Shown here piece by piece: positions 1 to 11,940 of a DNA stretch of 64,000 nucleotides. The position numbers and the translations under genes are program-made. This DNA comes from Chamaecrista fasciculata (lineage: Eukaryota; Streptophyta; Magnoliopsida; Fabales; Fabaceae). The notes beneath the pieces are model-generated. The model was not told where the DNA came from. It made no database searches and saw only the letters and a program-made list of their open reading frames with translations. The stretch's first letter is position 1. Every line of letters begins with the position of its first letter. The stretch is from positions 9,665-73,664 of the forward strand of contig QANZ01023972.1 in assembly GCA_003254925.1 (NCBI GenBank). Reading direction: 5' to 3'.

Positions 1-204
1 ATCCCACGTCGTCCATCTTTATTTTTTTTAGGCCAAAATGTGATTCATCTTCATTAACTTATAATAACATATCTATCTTAATTTAAAATTTTTTTTCACC
101 AATTTCAAATAATTTTTTCTGTTATTTTTTAATGTTCAATAAAAAATGAAAAGAAGTTATTTTATTAGTAAACTTTTTAACTAATATTTTGAGTATTTTA
201 AAAT

Positions 205-242
<38 letters not shown>

Positions 243-566
243 GAGTAAAAAAATAGTAAGAAAAGATGAAGGAGACAGAAAGTTGTAAGGGTAATAAAAA
301 AATATTTTTATATGCAATTTATAAATATGTTCTTTGAATATTTTATTATTTTATAGTAAAAAGTAGGTAATTATAGGTAGTTGAGTAGGGATATGTTAGT
401 AATTTTAGAAGATAAATGAGAGATAAAGGAATGATAAATGAGGAAAATAAAGGAGGTGGAAATAAAGGTAAAACAAACACCATTTGTAACTGTAGCTCTG
501 GTAGTAAAGGAGTATTGGGAGATAAAGGAGGATAAAGGCAATATAACGGACTATCCAAACGCACCC
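1..566 (-). mobile_element. Partial TIR-type DNA element (inverted partner of 13398-15111)
   Basis: Bases 1-385 are almost identical to the reverse complement of 13400-13788. After that the copy carries about 130 extra bases and rejoins at the motif GGAGATAAAGGAGGATAAAG. It ends at 553-566 in ATCCAAACGCACCC, the same terminus that closes the second copy at 15098-15111. The other end lies outside the window. A (GA)n microsatellite fills 210-241 and is much shorter in the partner. No coding potential is visible; the two short ORFs here are chance. Read as a non-autonomous TIR element; the superfamily is not determined. Confidence 0.6.
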
Positions 567-2485
567 TCAATCTTGAATGAAAAAAGTTCAAATTTAAAAG
601 TAAAACTCGATCTGGAATGAGCATTTTTTTAAATAAAAAAAAATACCCATTTAAAAGTAATACATAGGGATGACAATTTTTTTAAAAGATTAGCCGTTTA
701 TATCAGTCCGAAAAAATTATTCGATATCCGTCGAATATTGAATATATATCGAATAGAGTACGAGTAGTGAAAATTAAATAATTTTCAGATACTAGATGAA
801 TACAGATATTGATCTCTAATATCCTATGTTCGTCTAAAATGAATGGATAGTTAGGGTATCTGATATCTGATACCCTATTACTTATTTAAATTTTACATTG
901 TATTTTTAATTTAATATTTTCTATATAATTATTTAAATTTAATTAATTATATTGATATATATTTTTATATGATCATTTTTTAACTTTTTATTTTAAAAAA
1001 ATAAATTTAAAATACAAATCAATAATAATTTCATTTTCGCCATAATTAAAATGGGAGAGAATATTGAACCAAATTTTGTTAGTCAAAAGCATTTTTCTGT
1101 CCTCAAATTTTACATCAATTTTCAATCTTATTCTTATTCTTAGTATTTGGTAAGGCACTAAGGATCTAACTTTTACACCACTTGTTATTTGTTTGAAACT
1201 AAAATCATAAGCGCCATGGCCATGTATTGAACTTCGATGTGTTGATCAATCTAGGTATCAATTAATAGATACTTGGCGTGCAAAATACATCAATTATATG
1301 AGGTTATTGACAGATTTATATCAATAACTAGATTCAAATGCATATTAATTTTCTATACGTGAATCACATCAATCAAGATACATGAATCACAAAATTCTAA
1401 ATTAATTAATTAATATGTAATTAATTTCACTAGCAAGTGAAACATATTAATTTCACTTGTTTAGAATTCAAAACTAGTGTTTCACTTGCACATAATAATT
1501 AATTTAATTTCATGTATCTATTAAACATTTAAAACTTGTGTTTCAAAAAATTCACCAACACCATATACTTCTAGACACCCTATAAAAATTCAAAACATTA
1601 ATTAATTTCACTTGCACTAGAAGTGCACTTCTTTTGGAAATTGTCTACCAAGTTGGCATTCATAAATTGAGGAAAACAAATTACATATATCATTAAAAAC
1701 CTGTGTGCTGCTAATTTAAAGTATCTTCTTCTTTCTGTGCCTTCCTTTTTGGCTAATTTAAAAGCTTCTTGTAACTTAGGTCTGTGCAAAATAATATAAT
1801 TAGTAAAAATTAATTAAAAAATTTAATATGTGATGAATTATACATCATAAATTAAATAATAAAAATGGATTATAGTACCTTGGGTGGTTCAAAAACTGGA
1901 TTATAGCCCTGGATGAATTTTTAGTATTTATATTATACATCATAAATTCATAATATAAATACTTTTTTAAAAATTCATAATATAAATACTTTTTTAAAAA
2001 AAAAAATTACAAATAGTGTTCTTTCCAATAGATTGTTTTAATCCATGCATTATAGTACCTTGGGTGGTTTAAAAACTGGATTGGAAAATTGTGGTTTAAA
2101 ACTAGTGTTCAATCAAATGGATATATATTTATATATACATAGGAATTATATATGTATAGAAGTGTAGGGTACAATTATGACTTCTGAAGCTCTTCAGTCC
2201 ACAAAACCCTCTCTTTATTCAATATTTCGTTCTTTTCTCAAACTTTGACACAAGGCTGTTTGATAGTATGACCATATTGACCTTAACAAATGGTGGAATC
2301 AATAGTAAGGTATCAAATTTTTTTTGTCACCTCCAAGATACAACAGCCCAGTATTCGCCTGTTTGATTTATTACCTCCAGGATACAACAGCCCAAATATA
2401 TAAAACTACATGTTAACATAATATTATTTTAGATTGAAATACTTCATCATCTTTACTCTCATATAACCCACATATAGAACTCATC

Positions 2486-2517
<32 letters not shown>

Positions 2518-3093
2518 TACACCCAACGGCCACACACCCATAATTACATTCATTTGCCTTAATGTATATTAATTCCTTTTTAACACCATACCAACGTCTA
2601 TTTCCATGGAGTTTCCAACGGCTTCAATGTATAATTAATACTCAATATTACGCCACATAAAAATCACCCTTAAACTTATATACACGTTGCAACAAACCAT
2701 TTCTTTTCTTGCCCTAAATCAATCTATAATATTTTAATACTTTATAATAATATCCAACATTTCTCTCTAAATGTAATGACTCACCAAATTACTGTCATTA
2801 TATCACAACTGTTTAAGACCGATGAAAAAGAGTTTTAATTACTTTATCGTCTATTTAAGATTGATGAAAATACATTTATTTTTTTATGAAAATACATTGT
2901 AATATCTCATAATTTCTTATATATATGCCCCACAAATTGAAATCTGTCACCCACTCATCTTTGGAACCCCACAAATGTGATAATAATGCAATTGGTGATG
3001 CGTTCTTGTCTAAAGACATTGACTCTCCCTTTCTTTAAATTAAAATTTACTTCAATATTATTCTTACAATTGGTGATGCAATTATTTTATTAA
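567..3093. other. AT-rich intergenic DNA without a recognised gene
   Basis: Low-complexity AT-rich sequence. Visible details are a short local duplication of 'tataaattcataatataaatactttttt' type near 1950-2000 (each half under 35 bp), a twice-used phrase TAGTACCTTGGGTGGTT at about 1876 and 2054, and an (AT)n tract at 2489-2512. The 63-codon ORF at 1598-1789 (-) has no recognised motif and I do not call it. The right part is presumably the upstream region of the NBS-LRR gene. Confidence 0.5.
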
Positions 3094-3103
3094 TCATTCT
3101 GCA

Positions 3104-3236
3104 TAACACGTATTAAAGGGCCAGTTTCGGAGAAATTGCTTGCAAGTTGCATTGTGAAGGTAATTTTTTATTATTGATTCTGTATACCACGTGATGAAGG
3201 GCCCATTTTCGAGAAATTGCTTGCAAGTTGCATCAT
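3104..3236. repeat. 81-bp-period tandem duplication upstream of the NBS-LRR gene
   Basis: The segment AAGGGCCAGTTTCGGAGAAA followed by TTGCTTGCAAGTTGCAT recurs 81 bp later with four or five differences, beginning AAGGGCCCATTTTCGAGAAA. The second copy ends about 110 bp before the start codon, so both copies lie in the likely promoter or 5' leader. The first copy is preceded by CATAACACGTATTA and the second by TATACCACGTGATG, which contains a G-box-like CACGTG. A regulatory role is inference only. Confidence 0.6.
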
Positions 3237-3348
3237 TATTGGCTTTTTCGATTTCACACTTATCTTCTCCATCCATATTACATTCTCCCCCAACATTTTC
3301 ATCCATTTTTGTCTGCAAATCTAACATTTTTCTGAGAAAAAACATAAA

Positions 3349-6300
3349 ATGGGTGAGGCTGTACTTGGAGTTGTCAAAGATAAGCTTGCTACCTTCTGGG
3401 GTGTGGAACAAGAGATTCAAAGGCTCTCCAATTCTCTCACTCTGATACAAGCTGTTCTTGAGGATGCTGAACGAAAGCAGATTATAAACTCTGCCATAAA
3501 GATGTGGCTCCAACAACTTAAAGATGCAGCTCACGTGCTCGAAGATATTCTCGACCTGTACACCATTCAATCACCTCTAAGCAAGAATTCTGGATCTTCA
3601 AGCAAGGTTCGTCATATGTCTTTAATATCCTCTTTCAAACCAAAAAATATAGTATCTCGTTACCAAATTGGTAAGAGGTTGAAAGAGATCACTAAGAGAT
3701 TGGATCAAATTGCTGAAGATAGAAAAAAATTTGTTTTGATTGAGAATGAGAGATGGAGCAGTGAAAGGCCAAATAATGAAGTTGCTGATTGGCGCAAAAC
3801 TAGTGCTGAGCTTGGAGAACCTAAAATATATGGAAGAGATGAAGATAAAGAAAAGATTGTGGAGTTCCTTATCAAAAAAGCCCTTGAATGTAATCACAAC
3901 ATTTCTGTCTTTCCCATCGTTGGCATGGGCGGAATTGGAAAAACAACGCTTACCCAATCAATACTCAAGGATAAAAGGGTAGTTAAGCATTTCGACTTAA
4001 CAATTTGGGTGTGTGTCTCTGATGTTTTTACTGTGACAAGAATCCTGCAATCTATCATAGAAATTGTCACTAAACAAGAGTGCACCACCTCGAATCTAGA
4101 TGTATTACAAAGCAGAGTTCAAGAAGTTCTAGGAAGTAAAAGGTTTTTGCTTGTTTTAGATGACGTGTGGAACAAAGACCAACGTAGCTGGGATCAATTG
4201 AGGTCTTTGTTGCCACGTGGATTGAATGGCTCTTCAATTCTAGTTAGCACTCGTGACTCAGACGTTGCATCCATTATGGGAACTCATCCTACATACCATT
4301 TGTCAGTTTTATCTGATGATGATTGTTGGCAATTGTTCAAACAACGTGCATTTATAATACCTGGTAGAGCCGAGCAAGAAGAGCTTGTAGAAATAGGCAA
4401 GGAGATTGTGAAAAAGTGTCATGGTTTGCCTCTTGCAGCAAAAGCCTTGGGCGATGTCATGCGATTTAAGAATGATGTAAAACAATGGCTTGAAGTTAGA
4501 GATAATCAACTGTGGAATCTAAAAGATGCAAATTTGATTTTGCCTGCCTTGAGATTGAGCTACTTTAGTTTAACGCCAACTGTAAGGAGGTGTTTTTCTT
4601 TTTGTGCCACTTTTTCCAAAGATGAAATCATTGAAAAGGAAGATTTAATCCGTCTATGGATGGCCAATGGATTTATTTCATCTCGAGAAAAGTTAGAAGT
4701 GGAGGATGTTGGGAATGAGATTTGGAATGAATTATTCCAAAAATCATTCTTTCAAGATGTCAAGATAGATGATTATGATGGAACTACTAGTTTCAAGATG
4801 CATGATCTAGTCCATGACCTTGCACAATCCATTATGGGAAAAGAGTGTTTGCTTTTGGAGAATGGATACCTGAAGGATTTGTCAACGAGCACACACCATG
4901 TAAGTTGTTCTTCCAGCACCAGCTTTGTAAAGTTTGATCAAAAAGCCTTTACAATTGTTGAATCCCTTCGAACATTATTGAACTTAGATCTGGACGAAAC
5001 TTTCAATCATGGTGGGTTTCCAACTAATTGTTCGCTTCGGGCTTTGTCTATAGAGTGTTCTAATTCACTATCTTTTAGTCACTTGAGACATTTAAGGTAC
5101 TTGACGCTACAGCAATGGAAGGAGGAGAGCATTCCTGAGTCAATTTGTTGCTTGCAGAAATTGGAATCCTTGAAAGTGGAGATTTTTGAAAGTCTTTGTC
5201 TTCCAAGAGGCTTAACACGCTTAGAGAATCTTAGAAATCTTGTTGTTTCTGGAATTTTGAAAGATTTAGTTCTTATGCCCCCAAACATTGGGAAACTATG
5301 TTACTTAAGAACATTAAGTGATTTCAATGTGGGTTGTGAGACAGGGCACAAGTTGGCAGAATTAGGTAAGCTGAATCTTGGAGGAAGACTGAAGATTCTT
5401 TGCCTAGAGAACGTTGGTAATTCTTCAGAAGCTCAAGGGGCTAATTTGAAAGACAAAAGAGACCTTTGGGAGTTAGAGTTGGAGTGGTCAGATGATGCTG
5501 ATCAACAAATTGAAGGGCATGGTGTTGATGTTAAGCAAATCATGGAAGGCCTTCAACCTCATCCAAACCTCAAGAGATTGTTGGTAACGAACTACAGAGG
5601 ATCACATTTTCCTTTATGGATGGGAGATTCTTCAATTCTTGGTAGTTTAGTTTATCTTTTTTTATATAAATGCAACAACTGTGTGCAACTTTCAGGGCTT
5701 GGTAAACTACCATCTCTCAAAGAGCTCAGAATATGTGACATGGAATATGTGCATTGCATTGATGATGAATGCTATGATGGCTTGGAGGTGCCTTTCAGAT
5801 CTTTGAAAACACTTGTTTTGTGGGATATGCCAAACTTAAAGACGTTGCTGAAAAAGGAAGAAGGGAACATGTTCCCACAGCTTTCTAAATTGGAGATTAC
5901 CAGTTGCCCCAAACTAACGAGGTTGCCATGCATTCCATCCCTACAATCCCTCGGTTTATGGAAATTTGATAAAGAATCATTGACGTCAGTCTCCAATTGT
6001 CATGGTCTTATTTCTCTTCAGCTTCAAGACAATGATCAAATCACTAACTTGTCACAAGATATGTTAAGCAACCTGACTTGTTTCATAATCTCAGATTTCA
6101 GTATGATTAAGGAACTGCAAATTGAACTCAAGAATCTCCAAAATTTACAACAGTTATGGATTATACGTTGTACTGAGATGGAATCAATCTCAGAAGAAAC
6201 TTTGGAAGGTGTATGTTCTCTTCAGACTTTGACCATTCGGCAATGCAAACAATTAAAGAGCTTGCCAAAAGCTATTGGACACCTTACTTCGCTTGAGCAT

Positions 6301-6405
6301 TTGGAAATAGAGGGGTGTCCAATATTGATGGACAGATGTGAAGAGGAAAGTGGAGAAGACTGGCACAAGATACGACACATTCCAAATATAGAGATTAAAA
6401 CATGA
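3349..6405 (+). CDS. CC-NBS-LRR disease resistance protein (RGA-like CNL)
   Basis: Single-exon gene of 1018 residues, a normal length for the family. In order: Rx-type N-terminal coiled coil (about 5-120, EDILDL at 65-70 in the EDxxD position); NB-ARC with P-loop GMGGIGKTT (192-200), kinase-2 LLVLDDVW (267-274), RNBS-B SILVSTRD (297-303 region), GLPLA (359-363), RNBS-D CFSFCATF (415-422) and MHD (484-486); then irregular LRRs from about 540 to 1010. All nucleotide-binding motifs are intact. Such proteins are cytoplasmic ATP/ADP switches that detect pathogen effectors and trigger defence. The start at 3349 follows an AT-rich leader and gives MGEAVLG, the usual N-terminus of this class. No frameshift or stop is seen, so it is probably functional; the recognised pathogen cannot be predicted. 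It stands alone here, although these genes often cluster. Confidence 0.96.
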   Translation: MGEAVLGVVKDKLATFWGVEQEIQRLSNSLTLIQAVLEDAERKQIINSAIKMWLQQLKDAAHVLEDILDLYTIQSPLSKNSGSSSKVRHMSLISSFKPKNIVSRYQIGKRLKEITKRLDQIAEDRKKFVLIENERWSSERPNNEVADWRKTSAELGEPKIYGRDEDKEKIVEFLIKKALECNHNISVFPIVGMGGIGKTTLTQSILKDKRVVKHFDLTIWVCVSDVFTVTRILQSIIEIVTKQECTTSNLDVLQSRVQEVLGSKRFLLVLDDVWNKDQRSWDQLRSLLPRGLNGSSILVSTRDSDVASIMGTHPTYHLSVLSDDDCWQLFKQRAFIIPGRAEQEELVEIGKEIVKKCHGLPLAAKALGDVMRFKNDVKQWLEVRDNQLWNLKDANLILPALRLSYFSLTPTVRRCFSFCATFSKDEIIEKEDLIRLWMANGFISSREKLEVEDVGNEIWNELFQKSFFQDVKIDDYDGTTSFKMHDLVHDLAQSIMGKECLLLENGYLKDLSTSTHHVSCSSSTSFVKFDQKAFTIVESLRTLLNLDLDETFNHGGFPTNCSLRALSIECSNSLSFSHLRHLRYLTLQQWKEESIPESICCLQKLESLKVEIFESLCLPRGLTRLENLRNLVVSGILKDLVLMPPNIGKLCYLRTLSDFNVGCETGHKLAELGKLNLGGRLKILCLENVGNSSEAQGANLKDKRDLWELELEWSDDADQQIEGHGVDVKQIMEGLQPHPNLKRLLVTNYRGSHFPLWMGDSSILGSLVYLFLYKCNNCVQLSGLGKLPSLKELRICDMEYVHCIDDECYDGLEVPFRSLKTLVLWDMPNLKTLLKKEEGNMFPQLSKLEITSCPKLTRLPCIPSLQSLGLWKFDKESLTSVSNCHGLISLQLQDNDQITNLSQDMLSNLTCFIISDFSMIKELQIELKNLQNLQQLWIIRCTEMESISEETLEGVCSLQTLTIRQCKQLKSLPKAIGHLTSLEHLEIEGCPILMDRCEEESGEDWHKIRHIPNIEIKT

Positions 6406-6481
6406 TGAATGGATGCTTAATTTTAATATTAACTTCCTTCTGGTCTATTATATTGTCTACTCATGTATATTTTTTATTTTC

Positions 6482-6487
6482 AATAAA
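6482..6487 (+). promoter_or_regulatory. AATAAA polyadenylation signal candidate for the NBS-LRR gene
   Basis: A canonical AATAAA lies 77 bp after the TGA of the NBS-LRR gene, in a T-rich context (TATTTTTTATTTTC just before it). Position and context fit a plant near-upstream element, but this hexamer is common by chance in AT-rich DNA. Confidence 0.4.
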
Positions 6488-6732
6488 ACAAAATATCTGC
6501 AGTGTACGTTTAAATTAAAAAACTTGAGCACTCGAGTTGTTACACAAGTGATCAAATTGAATGTAATTACGGCTCTAAGACACTAAGAATAACTTAATTT
6601 TCTGAAGATTAAATTGATGAACATACTATTTTTCCTTGTAATGTAAAGAAGTCATGCTCATGTAGCTATTTTATGGTTTAGTACTTTATCATACAACCAC
6701 TGATAAAGTACTTTATCATACAATATATAATA

Positions 6733-7111
6733 GGAAAAATCATTTTTTTGTCCCCAAACTTCTTATCAAATATTAATTTCGTCCTTAAAATTTGTTTATT
6801 GTCAATTTTGCTTTTGAAGTTTTATATTTTGGTTAAGTTTATCCTTGACTCTTAAGTCTTATCTCATCTAATAAATTAATGATAAACTTCACAGTTCACA
6901 TAACTAAGGCAAAGTTGTTAGGAAAATAATTTAAATCCTAACTTAAATAGTAAATCACGATAAAAATTATCGTTAATCTATTATTAGATAAAGATAGAAA
7001 ATGATAAAATCAACTAAAATATGAAACTTTAAAAAAAATTGATAATAAATAAACCTTGGGACGAAATTGAACAATGATATAAAGTCTGAGAATAAAAAAG
7101 ATGATTTAACC
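6733..7111. mobile_element. Foldback MITE with 9-bp target duplication (Mutator-type)
   Basis: The 379-bp element begins GGAAAAATCATTTTTTTG and ends in the approximate complement (AAAAAAGATGATTTAACC). It is flanked on both sides by TATATAATA (6724-6732 and 7112-7120), an exact 9-bp duplication. Inside, the arms carry the 'ttgtccccaaactt / aaattgaacaatg' phrases shared with elements at 25728-26226 and 58401-58763. No coding potential. A 9-bp target duplication is characteristic of Mutator-superfamily insertions. Confidence 0.75.
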
Positions 7112-7120
7112 TATATAATA

Positions 7121-7954
7121 CTTTAATTTTAAATATCTTTTTTACTGTTCCCATTCTCTCTCTACCCAACTTCTTGTTCTTTACCGAGGGTCCCAAACCC
7201 AAAGAAGAAAAATGTGAACTTTTTAGCATTGGATAATAGGAACTGCAGTTTTCTTCCTGGGGGTCATTATTGTAGATTCACACTTACAAGCATATAAAAG
7301 AGTAAACAAGAATCGGGAATATACTTTTCACTACCCAGGTTTCATTGATACTGTTTTTCTATCTCTTTCAAGACAAATGGGTGTACATTCAAAACCAAGG
7401 AGTGATTCTGAGCAACGAACTACGAAACCCCACTAATCAGGAAACTTCTTCAGAATTTGATCACAACAAGAAGAAGAATTGAAGACTGAATCTTGTTGAT
7501 GAGATTATAGCAATGGCTTTGGAAGCATAGACAAGGAATAGGACAAGTGGAATACAACAAAATTTGAAGTATCCACATATAATCTGAATTTTGAAGTTAA
7601 TCAGTTGGAATCTATGAAGATACTAATGGTCAACAATATGTATTAAACATGAACAAAACTCCATTTGTGAAGGAAAAAAGAAGATACCAAACATTCAAAG
7701 ATTTTTATGCTCATATTTTTGGTTTTCCATATATATTTTTCATTGGACGCAATTCTATTGAAGACATATTCATGCACCTAAAATAGGTACCTAAATCCTG
7801 TGTAGATGGCGTTGCATTCTCTATATTTTAAAGACGGAGGATTATCCACTTCCCAATAATAAATACCTCACCCAACAAGAATTAGAACGTGAATTCATGT
7901 ATGAAACTAGTCTTCTATGCTAAACCCAACCCTAATTATTAAGTTAACAATTGA
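7121..7954. other. Intergenic DNA without a recognised gene
   Basis: About 0.8 kb of ordinary AT-rich sequence between two foldback elements. Short phrases look weakly coding but every frame is broken within a few dozen codons. No RNA gene or element end seen. Confidence 0.4.
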
Positions 7955-8624
7955 CCAGTGAGTGCTTCTAACGTTTGGGGTCAGTTTCAGTTATGTCCTC
8001 AACGTTTGTTTTATGTCAGTTATACCCCCAACATTTTACATTGTTGTCAATTATCCCTAACCTTAATTTTTTTTGGGGCAAAGTCCTATTTGGGTCCCTC
8101 AAGTTTGCTTAAAGTTCTGTTTTGGTCCCTCAAGTCTCCGCCGAACTTTCCGGCGAGATACACGACGACCCTGACGACTATGAAAACTCCCAATCCAAGA
8201 TTTTTTGACCTCCTGAGTTCAATGGCGACTTGCATTTTGCGAACAAATGACCAGAAATATGATTTTCAGCGATTGTGTAAAGTTTTCAGCGACTATGTAA
8301 TTTTTCGACGGCTTGACAGTCATTTTTCCGCAAAATGGAGGCCGTCATTGAACTCAAGAGTTCAAAAAGCCTTAGATTAGGAGTTTTTGTAGTCGTCAGA
8401 GTCACCGTGTACCCGCTGAAAAGTTCGATAGGGACTTGAGGGACCAAAACGAAACTTTGAACAAACTTGAGGGACCAAAATAGGACTTGATCCCAAAAAA
8501 ATTTGAGGTTATGGTATAATTGACAACAATGTGAAACGTTAGGGGCATAACTGACACAAAACAAACGTTGGAGGCATAACTAAAACTGACCTCAAACATT
8601 AGAGACACCAACATATCTTTTGCC
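7955..8624. mobile_element. Long-TIR foldback element, copy 1
   Basis: Two arms of about 300 bp face each other: the left arm reads TTTTGGTCCCTCAAG with TTCAGTTATG/GTTGTCAATTAT phrases, the right arm carries their complements. The centre holds the GC-richer phrases GACCAGAAATATGATTTTCAG and its mirror-arm neighbours. The same structure occurs at 11941-12568, where target duplications are intact. Here the left terminus is degraded, while the right ends ATCTTTTGCC. The ORFs across it are by-products of the palindrome. Confidence 0.65.
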
Positions 8625-9145
8625 AATGAATGCTTCTATGTTTGGACTCTACTTGAGAATATTTCTTTTGATATATTAATGTCTGAACCAAAAAAATTGA
8701 TGAAATTGCAGTGTTAAGAGGAGTGGATGAGTAAAGAATCTTAAGGCATGTTTGATGGAACTTCACATCATATGTTTATATCTTCAATCATCACTGACAT
8801 TAATTTGATCCCACCATGCTTCAAATAAATTTGACGTTGGCAAAAGAAAAGCTGATGTCAAGTTTCTGTCGCTAAAATATAATGCAACCTTGCAGTATCA
8901 AAGGGTACATAAGTAAGGATCTTAAGGCATTTGTGATCAATGAAGCCTTGCAATTCAAGGAACTATTTTTAATAGACTGATTCTATTTAAGGATCATCTA
9001 TTCAAATAGGTTATTGTATTATCTCATATGCCCACTTTCTTAGGAAAAGGAGAGAAAATACAATCGCTATAGAACAAGAGAGGAAGAAAGTAAGTCACAA
9101 GCTAAGAATATTTTTTACAAGAGGTCACTATTGCTATACATTATA
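8625..9145. other. Intergenic DNA downstream of the plastid-protein gene
   Basis: Ordinary AT-rich sequence; the part next to 9146 is presumably the 3' untranslated region and terminator of the minus-strand gene. No other feature seen. Confidence 0.4.
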
Positions 9146-11568
9146 TCATGGAAAAAGCTGTACATAACCAGTTAAAACAGCAATTCCTAGTATTACAACA
9201 GGAGGAAGAATCACAAAAGCTCCTATAGTGGCAAAGAATACCGAATCATTCCTTTGAGACACTTCGTTTAGGTAAGCTTGCCTTCTGATATTCCTCTTCT
9301 GTGAAATTGTTAAGAACTTAGCGCTCACTTTCTTCAAGTTCTTACCCAAGGGTATGCTGAAATCATCATCTCTGTTTCCTACCAACTGTGCGAGCTGCTC
9401 GCGGATTGTCAGTTTGGGAGAGCTGCCATCACTTTCATAACCTAGAAATAATAAAACTCTGCCATTGTTGTTATTATTCCACAAAATAAACCTGGCTAAA
9501 ATGAGTACTCTTAGTCATTGTGCGAAAAAATCCCCTAAACTATAAAAATGACGCTAAATCCTCTGAACTTTTGATTTTGTAAAAATAACCTCGTTTGTTA
9601 AGAGTTTCACTAGAAAAATGAAGTTGTTTTTCTTTTTACTACTATTAATTACTAACATTGTAATTTTAGATCATGTAACAATAATCCTTAAATTATTAAA
9701 AACTATTTTTTTTAATAAAAATCTTAACAAAAGATTCTTTTGCACAAAAAAGTTAAAACTTGAGGAGATCTTTCGTTACATTTCAAATTTCAAAGAGGGG
9801 CTTTTTAACCTAGTGACTTAAATTGAGGGAGGTTTTGTGCATTTCACCCTTCAAACAATAAAGAGGAACCAATTGTGAGGAAGAGGCTCTAGAGAGAGGT
9901 TTTAACATTTCTCTTCTTTTTGTCTAGAAATTTCTTTCAAGTCATTGACACAGACATCACATGAGAAGTGAAACATGCATAACTTACAAAGGCATAGTAA
10001 TATTTCAGAATTTAGCAAAATACAAGGTGGGGAGATATTTTATCAGAAATAGTTTACCTTATTGTCACTCAGTCTTTGACCTTTCATGATAGTTATTCAT
10101 CTACCATACTACTAAACACATTATCAAGATTGAAAACAATTATATATTTATATTACAGTTTTGAATGAGCAAATACTACTGTTTGAGTTTGGTCTATGCA
10201 TAGCAACATTCAGTACTCGAAACAAAATCGAGCCAAGTGTGGTTAACTCAATTGGTAAGAGGAGACTGTATCTCTATTTATCAACCCTGGCTCAATTTCT
10301 CAACGAAATTCTAAATGTACCAAGTTGATCTTCCAAATTGGGAAATTAGTTTTAGACAAAGCTCGCCCCAGAAAGAATAATAACTGGACACCTTTTTCTC
10401 CTGTTAGCTTCTTTCCTATGTATGTCATGGAGAGTATACAGTGCTTGGAAATCAGCCTCCTATCATTTTATATTTTACATAAGTGGCAGAAACACAGTCA
10501 TTCGTCACCTTCAGATTTCAAAGGTATTGCTTTTAGTATTTGAAGGAAAATTAAGTACAAGTTTAACTCTCTGCTATTAAGTTATCTAATAAAAAATATA
10601 TATAACAAGCAAATATTTTTTACAGCTCAATATAACATTACTGGATTTTCTTCCATATTTTGTTCGAAGAATCAGACAATAAGCACCCAAGGAACTCTAG
10701 TAGTTTACCCAAGTGTCATCTGTTTGCCTTTGAAGTTTGATAATTTTCTTCTACACATTTCATTTAGGCTACAACAAATCTGAAAAGAAATATTTGGCAT
10801 AGACATAGTGGCAACACAATACCAGAAGCCACTCAATTTTTTTTCTCTCTTATACAAGTCATTGATGTAAGAGAGAATAATTCACATACCATTGATGGAT
10901 GAGCTAGATGAGGTAAGTTGCTCCAAGAGATCAAGCTGTGTGCGAGCAGAGGACAAAGATCCTAATAATGTAAGTCATTAGAAAAATTTGTCAGGGACTT
11001 CCACAAAAAGGCACGAATAACAACATTCAATGTGATCCAGGATGAGTTAAAACAACAATATTTTAAGAACAATGGAAAGATTTCAAAGAACATTATATTA
11101 GTATGACGACCAGACATAACAATATTTTCCCCAGCCAGAAACTTCTTTCATCAGCAATCGTTTCTGCTATTACATAAGAATTCCACTAACCACATACGAT
11201 CAACTAAAAAACAAAGAAAACTCAAGAGATTGAATTAAACACCGATGGGTATTCTCATATAAGTGTATTATGCAAAATTTAACAGCTAACATGAACATTC
11301 GTACCCAATCCCTAAAACCCAGATTTCAAATGAACCCAAAATTGAAATAAAACCCAAGAATCATTAACCTACCAGCAGAATCATCCTCCTCTGTAATTCC
11401 GGTTTCAGTGCGTTCGGACTGAGCAGGACTTCTGATTGAAGAAGAAGAAGAAGAATGGTAGAATTTGAGGAGATTGTTATGTTTTCGAGTGATAAAGGGA
11501 GATATTTGGTGTTTAGGGTGAAGAGAAGATGTGGTTGTGAGATTGACGGCCATGGCTTCGTGCTTCAT
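9146..11568 (-). CDS. Plastid-targeted small membrane protein, three exons (possibly RESISTANCE TO PHYTOPHTHORA 1-like)
   Basis: Exons on the minus strand: 11568-11373, 10961-10890 and 9441-9146, all with GT-AG borders and phase-1 junctions, giving 187 residues plus stop. Residues 1-50 are rich in Ser/Thr and basic residues with almost no acidic ones, as in a chloroplast transit peptide. The mature part has a conserved-looking stretch (KLTIREQLAQLVGNRDDDFS, then LTISQKRNIRRQAYLNEVSQ) and one C-terminal membrane segment (AFVILPPVVILGIAVLTGY). From memory it resembles the plant protein RESISTANCE TO PHYTOPHTHORA 1, chloroplastic; this is unverified. A second in-frame Met five codons later (MAVNL, 11553) is an equally good start. 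The second intron is long (10889-9442, 1448 bp) and AT-rich. Membrane position suggests the inner envelope or thylakoid; the biochemical role is unknown. Confidence 0.8.
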
Positions 11569-11940
11569 GCGAGAATTGAAGCTGAGATTGTTGTTGTTGC
11601 CATTATTATTATTCTGGGTTGTGATTTGTTTGAGGCATAATATAATAGGCTTCTTCTTGAGTTTCCTTCCATATTCAAAATTCAGCTATTCACCGCCACA
11701 AATATATAAAATATTTCATTTATGGGTTTTATTTGTATTTGTATATCTAGAATTTCCAGGTGATTCCATCTTCACACGTGGGTTAAGCAAAATTCGACAC
11801 GTGTCCTAGTTAATTATCTATTCACTAAAATATAAACAAATAAACAAAAATTATTAAAGCTTAAGTAAATTATTAATTATTAATTATCGAATTATCAAAT
11901 GCTCAAATTAATCATATGTTTATGTCTTTAATTTCATTTT

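Noticed and set aside
10236..10300. Possible second SINE head (GGTTAACTCAATTGGTAAG)
   Set aside because: The A-box-like part is present but no acceptable B box or flanking duplication was found.
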